The notes under the pieces were generated by a model, which was not told the origin of the DNA, made no database searches, and worked only from the letters and a program-made list of their open reading frames with translations. From contig NZ_FTNI01000001.1 of NCBI RefSeq assembly GCF_900156315.1, positions 186,001-250,000 of the forward strand: 64,000 bases of DNA. The letters are read 5' to 3'. Shown in pieces: positions 1-9,377 of the stretch; the first letter of the stretch is position 1; each line of letters starts with the position of its first letter. The translations under genes and the position numbers were made by a program. The stretch comes from Microbispora rosea. Its GTDB lineage: Bacteria > Actinomycetota > Actinomycetes > Streptosporangiales > Streptosporangiaceae.

Positions 1-740
1 CTCTTGATGATGTACTTGTACAGCATCAGCTTGTCGGCCGTCTGGAGCAGCGTGCCGAACCTGAAGTCGATCTCGGCCTGGCCCGCGGTGCCCACCTCGT
101 GGTGCTGCATCTCGGTCTCGATGCCGGCCTCGATGAGGTTGCGCACCATCTCCGAACGCAGGTCGGTGAAGTGGTCCATCGGCGGGACCGGGAAGTAGCC
201 GCCCTTGTAGCGGGGCTTGTACCCCAGGTTGCCGCCCTCGGAGGCCTTGCCGGTGTTCCAGGCGCCCTCGATGGAGTCGATGTAGTAGTAGCCGGCGTTC
301 TGCTTCGTCTCGAAGCGGACGTCGTCGAAGATGTAGAACTCGGCTTCGGGGCCGAAGAACACGGTGTCCGCGATGCCGGTGCCCTTGAGGTACTCCTCGG
401 CCTTGCGTGCGACGTTGCGCGGGTCGCGGCTGTAGGCCTCACCGGTCAGCGGGTCGTGCACGAAGAAGTTGATGTTCAGCGTCTTGTGCTGACGGAACGG
501 GTCGAGCACGGCCGTCGTCGGGTCGGGCAGCAGGAGCATGTCCGACTCGTGGATGGCCTGGAACCCGCGGATCGACGAGCCGTCGAACATGAGGCCGTCG
601 GTGAAGACGTTCGGCCCGAAGTTCTCGGACGGGAAGGTGAAGTGGTGCGTCGTCCCCGGCAGGTCCGTGAACCTGACGTCGACGAACTGCACACCCTCGT
701 CCCGGATGAACTTGAGGACGTCATCGGCGGAGTTGAACAC
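1..740 (-). CDS. glnA: Type I glutamine synthetase, N-terminal part (cut by left edge)
   Basis: Makes glutamine from glutamate, ammonia and ATP in the cytoplasm. About 246 residues are visible. They begin [16 protein letters not shown] and include the N-terminal beta-grasp region with [12 protein letters not shown] and DGSSIRGF, then the start of the catalytic domain with the metal-binding stretch [11 protein letters not shown]. The frame is open to the edge, ending LMLYKYIIK. The GTG start is supported by GGGAGG seven bases upstream and by the family N-terminus. The adenylylation site lies outside the window. Closest family: GlnA1-type GSI of actinobacteria, whose neighbours (RDD protein, DUF4191, lipA) are also here. 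A GlnR-type box lies upstream. Confidence 0.97.
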   Translation of the reverse strand, partial: MFNSADDVLKFIRDEGVQFVDVRFTDLPGTTHHFTFPSENFGPNVFTDGLMFDGSSIRGFQAIHESDMLLLPDPTTAVLDPFRQHKTLNINFFVHDPLTGEAYSRDPRNVARKAEEYLKGTGIADTVFFGPEAEFYIFDDVRFETKQNAGYYYIDSIEGAWNTGKASEGGNLGYKPRYKGGYFPVPPMDHFTDLRSEMVRNLIEAGIETEMQHHEVGTAGQAEIDFRFGTLLQTADKLMLYKYIIK

Positions 741-791
741 TCTCGAACCTCCCAGGGGCATGGGCTAGCAACCCGAAAATAGGCCGATGCC

Positions 792-829
792 GTTTCCGCC
801 CCATGTCTCGATTGTTTCGCGCGTGTTAA
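792..829 (-). promoter_or_regulatory. GlnR-type operator upstream of glnA
   Basis: On the minus strand, four five-base half-sites follow each other with exact six-base spacers: TTAAC (829-825), GAAAC (818-814), GACAT (807-803) and GAAAC (796-792). The known actinobacterial GlnR box is gTnAC-n6-GaAAc, often doubled at 22 bp spacing, as here. The second a-type half-site is weak. A possible -10 (TATTTT, 781-776) follows, placing the box over the -35 region of the glnA promoter, 50-90 bases before the GTG. The match is seen; binding by GlnR is inferred. Confidence 0.65.
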
Positions 830-909
830 GGGAATGCGCTACCCGGGCGGTCGCGGCGATATCGTCGGCCCGCCGTTCCCCGGGCTCCATCGTACGACCT
901 TTTCGCAGG

Positions 910-1944
910 TCAGGTGCCCAACGCGGCCGGGCAGCGCGGCCCGCCGGAAACGCCCGGGACACGGTCGTAGGGATCGACGGGCTCGCCGGAGGGCCGCGCT
1001 CCCTGCGGGTCGCCGGGGAATCGCGGACGTACGAATCCATCATCCGGTGTGCAATTCGCACCAAAGAGGGCCGATCTGTCGCTGTTCACCCAGACGACGA
1101 GCTTTCCGTCCTCGCGGTACGCGGAGAATTCGCTTCTGTGGTGCTCGACGACCCTCGTCACGATCGAGGGCGCGCCGGGGCGGCTGACCGGGTGGACGAA
1201 CAGATAGTCCGTCTCGATCCTGACGCCTCCACCGGCCCTTTCGGAGATCGTCGTCTCGCCGGAGACCTTCACGACGTCCCCGACCGGCTCGGCCGTGTCC
1301 GGCGCGAGGCTGAACAGCCACGACCGGGTGCCGGCGGGGCCGCTGTCGCGCAGGTGACGGAGGAACGCCTCGCGCTGCCGGGGATGCAGCAGGCGGCTGA
1401 ACTCCTCCGGGCGCCCGCCGCGCACGGTGGCCGGGTCGAGGTGCGCGGCCGACAGCAGTCGCCGTACGCGCCGCAGGGCGTCACCGACCTCCTGCTCGGT
1501 GAGCCCGCCGAGCGCGCGCGCCGCGGGCATGGCCAGCCCCTGCTCTCCGTCGGCGTAGTCGACGGCGGGAGTGCCGGCGAACGGGGCGTCGGAGGGCGCC
1601 GGGACGGGGCCGTGGTCGAACAGGCCCTCCTCGCCGTCGGGAATGGGCGTCAGCACGGGACCCGGCCGGGCGACCACGGGCCCGGAGATCATCAGCTTCT
1701 CGCCGCCTGCGGCCGGGCGGACAATACCGAGTCGCTCCAGGACGTCCGGCCGCAGGACGACGACGAGCCCCACGAGCACGACCAGGCCCGCGATCACCAG
1801 CAACGCGGCCGGGCGACGCCGCCGTCCCGGCGGATACACGTCCGTCTCGGCCGCCGTGGTCATCCGCCGGATCTCGTCCTCGTCGAACTGCGCGACCAGC
1901 GCCTCGAAGCGCGCGTCGATGTCATCGGGGTCCGCCGGTCGCAC
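910..1944 (-). CDS. Single-pass membrane protein of unknown function
   Basis: About 344 residues. An acidic N-terminal cytoplasmic stretch (PADPDDIDARFEALVAQFDE) is followed by a basic RRRR stop and one membrane helix at about residues 46-65, then a long proline- and glycine-rich extracytoplasmic part. The C-terminal half (from about residue 140) looks folded and contains two cysteines far apart. I do not recognise a catalytic motif. The start is set at GTG 1944 because GGAGGG lies just upstream; an in-frame TTG at 1965 is possible. It lies upstream of glnA on the same strand but with its own 170-base gap, and proteins of this layout sit beside glnA in related actinomycetes. Confidence 0.8.
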   Translation of the reverse strand: MRPADPDDIDARFEALVAQFDEDEIRRMTTAAETDVYPPGRRRRPAALLVIAGLVVLVGLVVVLRPDVLERLGIVRPAAGGEKLMISGPVVARPGPVLTPIPDGEEGLFDHGPVPAPSDAPFAGTPAVDYADGEQGLAMPAARALGGLTEQEVGDALRRVRRLLSAAHLDPATVRGGRPEEFSRLLHPRQREAFLRHLRDSGPAGTRSWLFSLAPDTAEPVGDVVKVSGETTISERAGGGVRIETDYLFVHPVSRPGAPSIVTRVVEHHRSEFSAYREDGKLVVWVNSDRSALFGANCTPDDGFVRPRFPGDPQGARPSGEPVDPYDRVPGVSGGPRCPAALGT

Positions 1945-2074
1945 GGTGCCCTCCAAAGCGCTCAAGTCGGAAACGATTCACGATACCGGGATTCAATGCG
2001 AAAAGCCCGCCCAGGAGGTAGGGCTTCGCGGCCGGGCGCCGGACCGGCGACCCTCCCCGATACGCTGGGAAACC

Positions 2075-2536
2075 ATGAACGACCGGCAGCCGCGTTGGAC
2101 GCAGACCTGGATGGGGGGCCCGCGGGCCGCCGGGGTGGACCTGGGTTATCCGGGGCAGCGCCTCGGTCTGCCCGAGCAGGGGCCCGGGGCGGTCGCGGGG
2201 TGGGGACGCAGGATCGGCGCCGTCGTCGTCGACTGGCTGCTGTGCACCTGGGCCATCGCCGGCGGCCTGCTGCGCTTCCAGGGCAACGACGTCGGCGCGG
2301 TCGGACTCGGCGTCTTCGCGGCGGAGTACGTCCTGCTGGTCGGCACGATCGGCATGACGCTGGGCATGCGCCTGTTCGGCATCCGCGTGGCCCGGCTCGA
2401 CGGCGGGCGGCCGCACTTCTCCGGCGTGCTGGTGCGCACGCTGCTGCTGTGCCTCGCCGTGCCCGCGCTCATCTGGGACCGCGACCGGCGCGGCCTGCAC
2501 GACCGCGCGAGCGGCACTGTCGTGGTCAACCTCTGA
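2075..2536 (+). CDS. RDD family membrane protein
   Basis: 153 residues with three predicted membrane helices (about 45-64, 72-94 and 115-132). The family hallmark is a charged Arg/Asp set: here RRIGAVVVDW at the first helix, GMRLFGIRV after the second and DRDRRGLHDRASGTVVV at the C-terminus. Other RDD proteins have been linked to Na+/H+ exchange or osmolyte handling, but no function is shown for this subgroup. It is the counterpart of the RDD gene between glnA and DUF4191/lipA in M. tuberculosis (Rv2219A). It is transcribed divergently from the gene on its left and converges on the response regulator. Confidence 0.88.
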   Translation: MNDRQPRWTQTWMGGPRAAGVDLGYPGQRLGLPEQGPGAVAGWGRRIGAVVVDWLLCTWAIAGGLLRFQGNDVGAVGLGVFAAEYVLLVGTIGMTLGMRLFGIRVARLDGGRPHFSGVLVRTLLLCLAVPALIWDRDRRGLHDRASGTVVVNL

Positions 2537-2554
2537 CATAGAGGGAGGCCGGGG

Positions 2555-3211
2555 TCAGGGTTCGACGAGGCCGGCGCGGATGGCGTAACGGGTCAGTTCG
2601 AGCCGGTCGCGCATGCCCAGCTTCTGCAGGATGTTCGCGCGGTGCCTGTCCACGGTCTTCACGCTGATGAAGAGCGTCTCCGCGATCTCCTTGGCCGAGT
2701 TGCCCTCGGCGATGAGCTTGACGATCTCCTCCTCCCGGGGCGTCAGGATGCTGTCCGGCACGCGCTCGCCCTGCCGGGCGCGCCGGAGGTAGTCGCGGAT
2801 GAGGGCGGTGACCGCGCCCGGGTAGAGGAACGGCTCCCCGCGCATCGCCGCACGGCAGGCCTCCAGGAGGTCCTGGTCGGCGACCGACTTGAGCACGTAG
2901 CCCGAGGCGCCGGCCTTGAGCGCCTCGAAGAAGTACTGCTCGTTGTCGTACATCGACAGGATCAGTATCCGGATGTGGGGGGCGTGCCGTGAGATCTCGC
3001 GCGCCGCCTGGATCCCCGTCATGCGGGGCATCGCGATGTCGAGGATGGCGAGGTCGATCTCCTCGGACCGGGCGGCCTCGACCGCCTCGGCGCCGTCGGC
3101 GGCCTCGGCGACCACGACGAGATCGGGCTCCGCGTCGAGGATCAGCCGCAGTCCGCGCCGGACCAGCGCGTGATCGTCGGCCAGCAGGATGCGGGTCTTG
3201 GGGCTCTCCAT
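2555..3211 (-). CDS. NarL/LuxR-type response regulator
   Basis: 218 residues. The receiver domain (about 7-122) has the acidic pair LLADDHALVRRG, phosphoacceptor Asp in LAILDIAMPRMTG, and the Lys in YVLKSV. The LuxR-type HTH (about 150-215) contains LTPREEEIVKLIAEGNSAKEIA and a second helix ISVKTVDRHRANILQKLG. It is the partner of the histidine kinase immediately upstream, three bases apart on the same strand, so the pair is one operon. Target genes are not evident; the divergent or neighbouring CBS/permease cassette is one possibility but nothing in the sequence proves it. Confidence 0.93.
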   Translation of the reverse strand: MESPKTRILLADDHALVRRGLRLILDAEPDLVVVAEAADGAEAVEAARSEEIDLAILDIAMPRMTGIQAAREISRHAPHIRILILSMYDNEQYFFEALKAGASGYVLKSVADQDLLEACRAAMRGEPFLYPGAVTALIRDYLRRARQGERVPDSILTPREEEIVKLIAEGNSAKEIAETLFISVKTVDRHRANILQKLGMRDRLELTRYAIRAGLVEP

Positions 3212-3214
3212 CGA

Positions 3215-4267
3215 TCAGCTCTCCTTCACCGCGTGCGGGGGTACGACCAGACGCACGTCCGTGCCGCCGCCGGGCGGGGAGTCGACGGTCAGCCGGGCGC
3301 CGATGAGAAGGGCGCGTTCGCGCATGCCGCGGATCCCGGCGCCTTCCCTGCGGACGCCCCCGCGCCCGTCGTCGGCGATGCGCAGTGTGAGCCGTCCCTC
3401 CTCCTGCCGGAGCGACAGCTCCACGTGGCGGGCGTGGGAGTGCCTGGCGACGTTCGTCAGCCCCTCCTGCGCGATCCGATAGAGGACGAGTTCGACCTCG
3501 CCGCTGAGGGCGGGCAGGCCGGGGTCGACCTCACGCGTGATCGCGATTCCGCTCGCCTCCGCGAAATCGCTGCTCAGCGCGCTCAGCGCACTGTGCAGGC
3601 CGAGGTCCTCCAAGACCCCGGGCCGCAGCCGCCTGGCGACCTGCCGCACCTCGTCCAGGCTGGCGCGCACCGTCTCCTGAGCCGAGCGCAGCTCCTCCCG
3701 GAGCTCCTCGGGCGCCCGGTCGACGACGCGCTTGAGCGACAGCAGTGCCACCGTGAGGCTCTGGCCGATCTCGTCGTGCAGCTCGCGCGCGATCCGCTGC
3801 CGTTCCCCCTCCTGCGCGGCCAGCGCGTACGCGCTGCTGGCGCTGCGCTCGGCTTCGAGACGTTCGAGCATCTCGTTGAACGTGCCGATCAGCTGGGCGA
3901 GATCGCCGTTGCCGCTGTCGGTGAGCCGGTCGCCCGCCCTCAGCAGGTCGACCCGCCGCATGAGCGTGGTGAGCGCGTCCAGCGGGGCGAGGCTTTTGCG
4001 GATCAGCAGCGCGTTGGCCGTGATGATCACGGCCAGCCCCACGATCAGGACCGGGATCTCGGTGAGCAGGACCGGTGAGGACACCGTGGCAGGGGAGAGC
4101 GCGAGCACGAACGTCCCGGCGGTGAAGACCAGCCCGTTGATCGCGAACAGCCGCCAGAACAGCGCGCGGGCCGGATGCCGCGACCGCGTCGCCGCCGCTC
4201 GGCCGGCCCCCGCGTCGATACGCGGGCCGGCGCGCGGGTCGGTACGCGAATCGGTGCGCTCGTTCAC
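3215..4267 (-). CDS. Sensor histidine kinase, HisKA_3 (NarL partner) type
   Basis: 350 residues. The N-terminal 35 residues are basic, followed by two close membrane helices (about 38-58 and 63-88) with almost no periplasmic loop, a HAMP-like linker (KSLAPLDALTTLMRRVDLL), the DHp helix with phospho-accepting His in QRIARELHDEIGQSLT, and a HATPase domain with N box QEGLTNVARHSHA and G box DDGRGG...GIRGMRERALLIGA. The lack of an extracellular sensor suggests membrane or cytoplasmic sensing. It lies upstream of, and is probably cotranscribed with, the response regulator. Confidence 0.92.
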   Translation of the reverse strand: MNERTDSRTDPRAGPRIDAGAGRAAATRSRHPARALFWRLFAINGLVFTAGTFVLALSPATVSSPVLLTEIPVLIVGLAVIITANALLIRKSLAPLDALTTLMRRVDLLRAGDRLTDSGNGDLAQLIGTFNEMLERLEAERSASSAYALAAQEGERQRIARELHDEIGQSLTVALLSLKRVVDRAPEELREELRSAQETVRASLDEVRQVARRLRPGVLEDLGLHSALSALSSDFAEASGIAITREVDPGLPALSGEVELVLYRIAQEGLTNVARHSHARHVELSLRQEEGRLTLRIADDGRGGVRREGAGIRGMRERALLIGARLTVDSPPGGGTDVRLVVPPHAVKES

Positions 4268-4487
4268 GGCTCACAGCCTGCTCGTCCGCGTGCGCCGGTG
4301 TCCATGCGGGCTGCCCCCCATCGTGCGGCCGTCCTACATGTCATACCTCTCCCGATATGGGGGCCGCACCCGATGGTGGTGGCCCGCGCCGTCTCGAAGA
4401 CTGGTGACGACGGGCGGAGAGGGGACGCGATGACGCCGGCAGGCCTCACTTCCCCGGCGCCGCTCGCCGCGATGGGAGGGAGCTGAG

Positions 4488-4763
4488 ATGGACGTGACCC
4501 GCGCCACCCTGCCCGGCGTCGCGACCGTGGTGCACCAGTGCGTCACCCGCGACGGACAGCGCTTCGGCGTGCTGGTGGAGAAGTCCGGCGGCCGGAGGCT
4601 TCTCCTCTATGGCTCCGCGGAGCCCGACACGCCGTTGCAGGTGATCACACTGGACCGGCGCGAGGCCGATCAGCTCGCCGACATCCTGCACAGCAGGCCC
4701 GTCCTCGATCGGCTCGCCCATCTGGAACGCCGCTTCGCCGAGTTCGTGGAGGCGGCCCGATGA
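4488..4763 (+). CDS. Small RCK_N/KhtT-N-like cation-antiporter regulatory protein
   Basis: 91 residues. The sequence [17 protein letters not shown]...[21 protein letters not shown]...[16 protein letters not shown] matches the short N-terminal domain found in cation:proton antiporter regulatory subunits, where it precedes a TrkA_C domain. Here TrkA_C is absent and the protein ends after an amphipathic helix ([18 protein letters not shown]). An ATGA overlap couples it to the CBS-domain gene, and a permease gene follows, so a role in gating or tuning that transporter is a reasonable inference. Start: ATG with GGGAGG eight bases upstream. Confidence 0.75.
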   Translation: MDVTRATLPGVATVVHQCVTRDGQRFGVLVEKSGGRRLLLYGSAEPDTPLQVITLDRREADQLADILHSRPVLDRLAHLERRFAEFVEAAR

Positions 4764-5266
4764 CCACGCCAGGAACCGTCCGCCTCTCCGATCGATGTGA
4801 TGATCTGATGCAAGCACGCGATGTCGTTGTGAACCTGCCGACGGTGACCGTCCACGACTCCGTCGCCCGGGCCGTACGGATCATGGTGCTGAACCGGATG
4901 CCCGGGCTGATCGTGGTGGACGACAGGGGACGGCCGGGATGGGTGCTGCCCGGCACGCAGGTCCTGCGTCTCACGGTGCCCGGGGCCTATCAGGAGGACC
5001 CGGCGCTCGCCCGGGCGATCGACGAATCCCACGCCGACCGCTTCTGGCAGGAGCTGGCCGGCATAACGGTGGGCGAGTGCCTGCCGTCCCGGCCGCCCAG
5101 GCCGGTCACGGTGCCCCTCGACGCGACCCTGCTCGAAGTGGCCGCCCTCATGACGCGGCTGCGCAGCCCCATCGCCGCCGTCGTCGGGCCGGACGGCACC
5201 CTGGCCGGCGCGATCACCCTGGAGCGGCTGCTCACCAGCCTGGCGCTCGTGCCACCGGGTGAGTGA
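4760..5266 (+). CDS. CBS-domain pair protein
   Basis: 168 residues. Two CBS motifs are visible: first about 15-65 ([23 protein letters not shown]...[18 protein letters not shown]), second about 107-165 ([11 protein letters not shown]...[22 protein letters not shown]...[11 protein letters not shown]). CBS pairs bind adenosine nucleotides and commonly regulate channels and transporters. The ATG overlaps the stop of the preceding small gene (ATGA), so translation is likely coupled. The permease gene follows 216 bases later with no gene between. No other domain is fused. Confidence 0.87.
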   Translation: MTTPGTVRLSDRCDDLMQARDVVVNLPTVTVHDSVARAVRIMVLNRMPGLIVVDDRGRPGWVLPGTQVLRLTVPGAYQEDPALARAIDESHADRFWQELAGITVGECLPSRPPRPVTVPLDATLLEVAALMTRLRSPIAAVVGPDGTLAGAITLERLLTSLALVPPGE

Positions 5267-5482
5267 TCTCCCCATCTCGGCGGCGGGCCGTCCCGCACCC
5301 TTTCCGGTCGCAGACCCATCTCGCGTCCGTCCGGGTCGCGCCGTGCGGCGTCCCCACGATCCGGAGGTTCCGATCATTCACCGCTTCGCCATGCCGTCGT
5401 CGTCGCGGCGCCCGCCCACCGGGACGCCGTTCCGCAACCCCGCCTGCCGTGCGCGCACCGCCGGACCACCGGGGCGCCGCAC

Positions 5483-6757
5483 GTGAGCGCGGCCGTCTCC
5501 TTCGCGATCTTCCTGGTGGCCTTCGTCTTCATCGCGTCGGAGAAGGTGCACAAGGTCAAGGTGGTCCTCGTCGCCGCCGGGGCGATGGCGGTCCTGGGGC
5601 TGATCCCCGGCGACGAGGTGTTCTTCTCCGAGGCCGCCGGAATCGACTGGAACGTCATCTTCCTGCTGCTCGGCATGATGATCATCGTCGGCGTCGTCAA
5701 GCACACGGGAGTCTTCGACTACCTCGCCATCTGGGCGGCCAAGAAGTCCAAGGGCCGGCCGTACCGGCTGATGATCATCACTGCGATCGCCTCGCCGTTC
5801 CTGGACAACGTCACTACGATCATGCTCGTCGCGCCGGTCACCGTGGTCGTCTGCAACCGGCTCGGCATCCCGGCTCAGCCGTACCTCATCGCCGAGGTCC
5901 TCGCGTCCAACATCGGCGGCGCGGCCACGCTCATCGGCGACCCGCCCAACATCATCATCGGTAGCCGCGCCGGCCTGACGTTCAACGACTTCCTGGTCCA
6001 CATGGCGCCGATCGTGGTCGTCGTCTTCGTGGTGTTCGTGCTGCTCACCCGGGTGCTGTTCCGCACGTCGTTCCACTACGCACCGGAACGGGTGGCCGCG
6101 GTGATGGCGCTGCAGGAACGGCGGGCGATCACCGACCCGCGCCTGCTCGTGCGATGCATGATCGTGCTCGGCGGGGTCGTCGCCGCGTTCTGCCTGCACC
6201 CCGTCGTGCACGTGGAGCCGTCGATCGTCGCCCTGGTGGGCGCCGGGGTGATGCTGCTGGTGTCCCGCGCCGACGTGTCCGACGTCCTGCGCGAGGTCGA
6301 GTGGAGCACCCTGGTCTTCTTCATGGGCCTGTTCGTCCTGGTCGCCGGCCTGGCGAACACGGGTGTCATCGCGGCCATGGGCGGCTGGGCCGTCGGCGCG
6401 CTCGGCGGCGACCACTTCCTGTCGGCCACGGCGCTGCTGTTCGGCTCCGGCGTGCTCGGCGCGTTCTTCGACAACATCCCCTACGTCGCGACGATGGTGC
6501 CCGTCGTGGAGGAGATGGTCGCCCAGGCGCCGGACGCGAGGACCGGGCAGGCCCTGTGGTGGTCCTTCGCCCTGGGGGCCGACTTCAGCGGCAACGGCAC
6601 CGCGGTGGCGGCGAGCGCCAACGTCGTGGCCGTGGGCATCGCCGCCCGGACCGGCCACCGCATCGGCTTCTGGCAGTTCACCCGCTATGGCGTCCTCGTC
6701 ACCGCACTGAGCATCACGATGGCCTGGGTGTACGTTTGGCTGCGTTACTTCGCCTGA
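5483..6757 (+). CDS. ArsB/NhaD-type permease (SLC13-like ion transporter superfamily)
   Basis: 424 residues, about 10-11 membrane helices. Two pseudo-repeats carry the family signatures: SPFLDNVTTIMLVAPVT with NIGGAATLIGDPPNIIIG in the first half, and FFDNIPYVATMVPVV with LGADFSGNGTAVAASANVV in the second. These motifs line the substrate path in ArsB/NhaD/CitM relatives, which move anions or exchange Na+ for H+. Substrate cannot be told from sequence. Start GTG 5483. It probably works with the two small regulatory proteins encoded just upstream. Confidence 0.9.
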   Translation: MSAAVSFAIFLVAFVFIASEKVHKVKVVLVAAGAMAVLGLIPGDEVFFSEAAGIDWNVIFLLLGMMIIVGVVKHTGVFDYLAIWAAKKSKGRPYRLMIITAIASPFLDNVTTIMLVAPVTVVVCNRLGIPAQPYLIAEVLASNIGGAATLIGDPPNIIIGSRAGLTFNDFLVHMAPIVVVVFVVFVLLTRVLFRTSFHYAPERVAAVMALQERRAITDPRLLVRCMIVLGGVVAAFCLHPVVHVEPSIVALVGAGVMLLVSRADVSDVLREVEWSTLVFFMGLFVLVAGLANTGVIAAMGGWAVGALGGDHFLSATALLFGSGVLGAFFDNIPYVATMVPVVEEMVAQAPDARTGQALWWSFALGADFSGNGTAVAASANVVAVGIAARTGHRIGFWQFTRYGVLVTALSITMAWVYVWLRYFA

Positions 6758-6796
6758 GATGAGCGAGCGGGAACGCGGGCCGCCCGCCGCCGGGTC

Positions 6797-7594
6797 CTAC
6801 GACGCGGCCCTGACGCACCGGAAGATCGCCGTGCCGGGGAGCAGGCGGCCGCGCAGCGGACTCCAGCCGCCCCACGCGCGGTCGTGACCCGGCGGCCACT
6901 CCGGCTCCGTCAGGCCGGTCAGGACGAGGCCGGAGGCGGCGATCAGGCCCACCCAGTCGCCCATCGTCCGGTGGTGCTCCACGTACGACGCCTCACCGTC
7001 CTCGCCGAACTCGACGTACGGCGAGCGGTCGAAGTAGGGGCGGTCGGCGGTCAGGCCGCGCGGGCCCGGATCGTCGGGGAAGGCCCACCGCACGGGGTGG
7101 CTGACGGAGAACACGAACCGGCCGCCCGGCCGCAGCACCCGGCGCACCTCGGCGAGCACCGCCCCGGCGTCCGCGACGAACGGCAGCGCCCCATAGGCCG
7201 AGCACGCGAGGTCGAACGACTCGTCCCCGAACGGCAGCGTCTCGGCGTCGGCCTGGACGACGGGCAGCCACACCCCGGCGGCCATGTCGATCCGCCGGGA
7301 GTGCTGCAACTGCCGGTAGGACAGGTCGACCGCGGCGACCGTCGCGCCCTGTCCCAGCAGCCACCGGCCGCACTGGCCGGCGCCGCACCCGATCTCCAGC
7401 ACGCGGCGCCCCGCCACGTCGCCGAGCAGCCGGGCCTCGGCCTCGTCCAGGCCCTCGGGGCACCACACGAAGCCGTCGTCGCGCAGGAACTCGCCGTGCT
7501 CGGCCTGGTAGTCGTCGGCCGCGCCGTCCCACCAGCCGCGGTTGGCCCGGGAGGTCTGCGACCGGGAGACCGGCCGCCTTCCCACGAAGTCCAA
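6797..7594 (-). CDS. Class I SAM-dependent methyltransferase
   Basis: 265 residues. Rossmann-type core with motif I VLEIGCGAGQCGRWL, motif II region GATVAAVDLS, acidic loop QADAETLPFGDESFDLACS and motif III LRPGGRFVFSVSHPVRW. The N-terminal WWDGAADDYQAEHGEFL is typical of small-molecule methyltransferases found beside lipA in actinomycetes. Substrate unknown. It starts five bases after the stop of the DUF4191 gene on the same strand; TTG 7594 is used, with GTG 7585 an alternative. It converges with the permease. Confidence 0.88.
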   Translation of the reverse strand: MDFVGRRPVSRSQTSRANRGWWDGAADDYQAEHGEFLRDDGFVWCPEGLDEAEARLLGDVAGRRVLEIGCGAGQCGRWLLGQGATVAAVDLSYRQLQHSRRIDMAAGVWLPVVQADAETLPFGDESFDLACSAYGALPFVADAGAVLAEVRRVLRPGGRFVFSVSHPVRWAFPDDPGPRGLTADRPYFDRSPYVEFGEDGEASYVEHHRTMGDWVGLIAASGLVLTGLTEPEWPPGHDRAWGGWSPLRGRLLPGTAIFRCVRAAS

Positions 7595-7599
7595 CGTCG

Positions 7600-8271
7600 T
7601 CAGCGCATCTTGGGGCCGCGCGGCATCCGGGCGCCCTTGGGGATGGGGCCCTTCGGCATCGGGATGGCCGGGGTGAGGGCGCGCATCCGGTTGTTGATCT
7701 CGGACACCGCCCCCTTCTTCAGGTTGCGGGGCAGCTTCATCATGTGCCGCTGGAGCTTGGCCAGGGGGATCTGACCCTCCGCGTCACCGCACTGGACGTC
7801 GTACACGGGCACGTCGACCGCGACGCGCTGCACGCGCTTCTTCTCCGCGACGAGCATGCGCTGCACCCGGTTCGACGGGCCCTCGGAGACCAGGATGACC
7901 CCCGGGAACCCGACGACCCGGAAGACGAGGTCCTGGTCGCGGTTGACCGCGACCGGCTTCTCCTCGACATACCAGGTGCCGCGCAGGCTCTGCAGGATCG
8001 CGTACGTCGCCCCCGGCTGGCCGTGCAGCATCGAGTACTGCGCCTTCTGCGCCAGACGGCTGAAGACGATCATCCCCACCAGCACGGCGGCGAAGACGCC
8101 GAACACGATCCACGTCCAGCCGAAGATCACGCCGATGACGACGAACAGGACGAGCGTGCCCAGAGCCGACGCGTAAACGATCGGCATGCCCTTGGGGTTC
8201 GCCTGCTGAATGATCTGTGCGACCATCCGGAGCTGCTTGAGGCGCCCCGGAGACGCTGCGTCTTTCGCCAT
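7600..8271 (-). CDS. DUF4191 membrane protein
   Basis: 223 residues. A short cytoplasmic N-terminus (QLRMVAQIIQQANPKGMP) precedes two membrane helices (about 34-54 and 56-75), then a soluble domain of about 145 residues with GTWYVEEKPVAVNRDQDLVFRVVG and VYDVQCGDAEGQIPLAKLQRHMMKLPR, ending in a basic, proline- and glycine-rich tail. Families of this kind are almost always next to lipA in actinobacteria (M. tuberculosis Rv2219); function unknown. It is 29 bases downstream of lipA on the same strand. Confidence 0.92.
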   Translation of the reverse strand: MAKDAASPGRLKQLRMVAQIIQQANPKGMPIVYASALGTLVLFVVIGVIFGWTWIVFGVFAAVLVGMIVFSRLAQKAQYSMLHGQPGATYAILQSLRGTWYVEEKPVAVNRDQDLVFRVVGFPGVILVSEGPSNRVQRMLVAEKKRVQRVAVDVPVYDVQCGDAEGQIPLAKLQRHMMKLPRNLKKGAVSEINNRMRALTPAIPMPKGPIPKGARMPRGPKMR

Positions 8272-8300
8272 GCTCTGAAGGATACAAACGTCGAGCTGAC

Positions 8301-9242
8301 TTAATGAAAACGAGACTCGCCCACGCGGGCGGCGATCGCCTGCTGGTACAGGCGGCCGGCCCGGTAGGACGAGCGCACCAGCGGCCCGGACATGACGCCG
8401 GCGAAACCGATCTCCTCGGCCTCACGCTGGAGCTCCACGAACTCCTCGGGCTTGACCCAGCGGTCCACGGGGTGGTGGCGGGGGGTGGGGCGCAGATACT
8501 GCGTGATGGTCACCAAATCGCAACCGGCCTCGTGCAGGTCGCGCAGCGCCTGGATGATCTCCTCGCGCTCCTCGCCCATGCCGAGGATGAGGTTCGACTT
8601 GGTGACCAGCCCCGCCTCGCGGGCCAGGGTGATGACCTGCAGCGAGCGCTCGTAGCGGAACGCGGGCCGGATCCGCTTGAAGATCCGGGGCACGGTCTCG
8701 ATGTTGTGCGCGAAGACCTCGGGCCTGCTGGAGAAGACCTCCTCCAGCTGGCCGCGGTCGCCGTTGAAGTCCGGCACCAGCAGCTCGACGCCGCAGCCGG
8801 GCACCGCCTCGTGGATCTGCCGGGCGGTCTCCGCGTACAGCCAGGAGCCGCCGTCGGGCAGGTCGTCACGGGCGACACCGGTCACCGTGGCGTAGCGCAG
8901 GCCCATCTGGCGCACCGACTCGGCGACGCGGCGCGGCTCGTCCCTGTCGTACTCGGCCGGCTTGCCGGTGTCGATCTGGCAGAAGTCGCAGCGCCGGGTG
9001 CACTGGTCGCCGCCGATGAGGAAGGTGGCCTCGCGGTCCTCCCAGCATTCGGAGATGTTGGGACAGCCCGCCTCCTGGCACACGGTGTGCAGCCCCGCGC
9101 CCTTCACCAACGACTTGATCTCGTTGAAGTTGGGGCCGTTGTGCAGCCGGGTCTTGATCCACGGCGGCTTCTTCTCGATGGGGGTCTGGCTGTTGCGCAC
9201 CTCCAGGCGGAGGAGCTTTCGGCCTTCAGGAGCGACGGTCAT
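8301..9242 (-). CDS. lipA: Lipoyl synthase
   Basis: 313 residues. Radical SAM enzyme that inserts two sulfurs into octanoyl groups bound to lipoyl domains such as that of SucB in this window. Auxiliary-cluster cysteines are in [12 protein letters not shown] and the radical SAM cluster motif is CTRRCDFC. The conserved N-terminal region [17 protein letters not shown] and the C-terminal RSSYRAG (a serine that ligates the auxiliary cluster) are present. ATG start at 9242. In M. tuberculosis lipB and lipA are adjacent; here three other genes separate them. Confidence 0.97.
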   Translation of the reverse strand: MTVAPEGRKLLRLEVRNSQTPIEKKPPWIKTRLHNGPNFNEIKSLVKGAGLHTVCQEAGCPNISECWEDREATFLIGGDQCTRRCDFCQIDTGKPAEYDRDEPRRVAESVRQMGLRYATVTGVARDDLPDGGSWLYAETARQIHEAVPGCGVELLVPDFNGDRGQLEEVFSSRPEVFAHNIETVPRIFKRIRPAFRYERSLQVITLAREAGLVTKSNLILGMGEEREEIIQALRDLHEAGCDLVTITQYLRPTPRHHPVDRWVKPEEFVELQREAEEIGFAGVMSGPLVRSSYRAGRLYQQAIAARVGESRFH

Positions 9243-9377
9243 GCGACATCCTTCGCAGCACTCCGCGGTAGCGGTCCGCGGGCCCGGGGTCCGAGCGGGA
9301 GCACGCGGCCCTGCGCCGTACGCGGGCCTGCATGCATGTCGGAACGCTCGTTCACAAGTCCAGCTTATTACCTGCTC

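Noticed and set aside
5267..5482. A small gene in the gap before the permease
   Set aside because: Open frames there are Pro/Arg-rich and overlap neighbours; no ribosome-binding site or conserved-looking protein.
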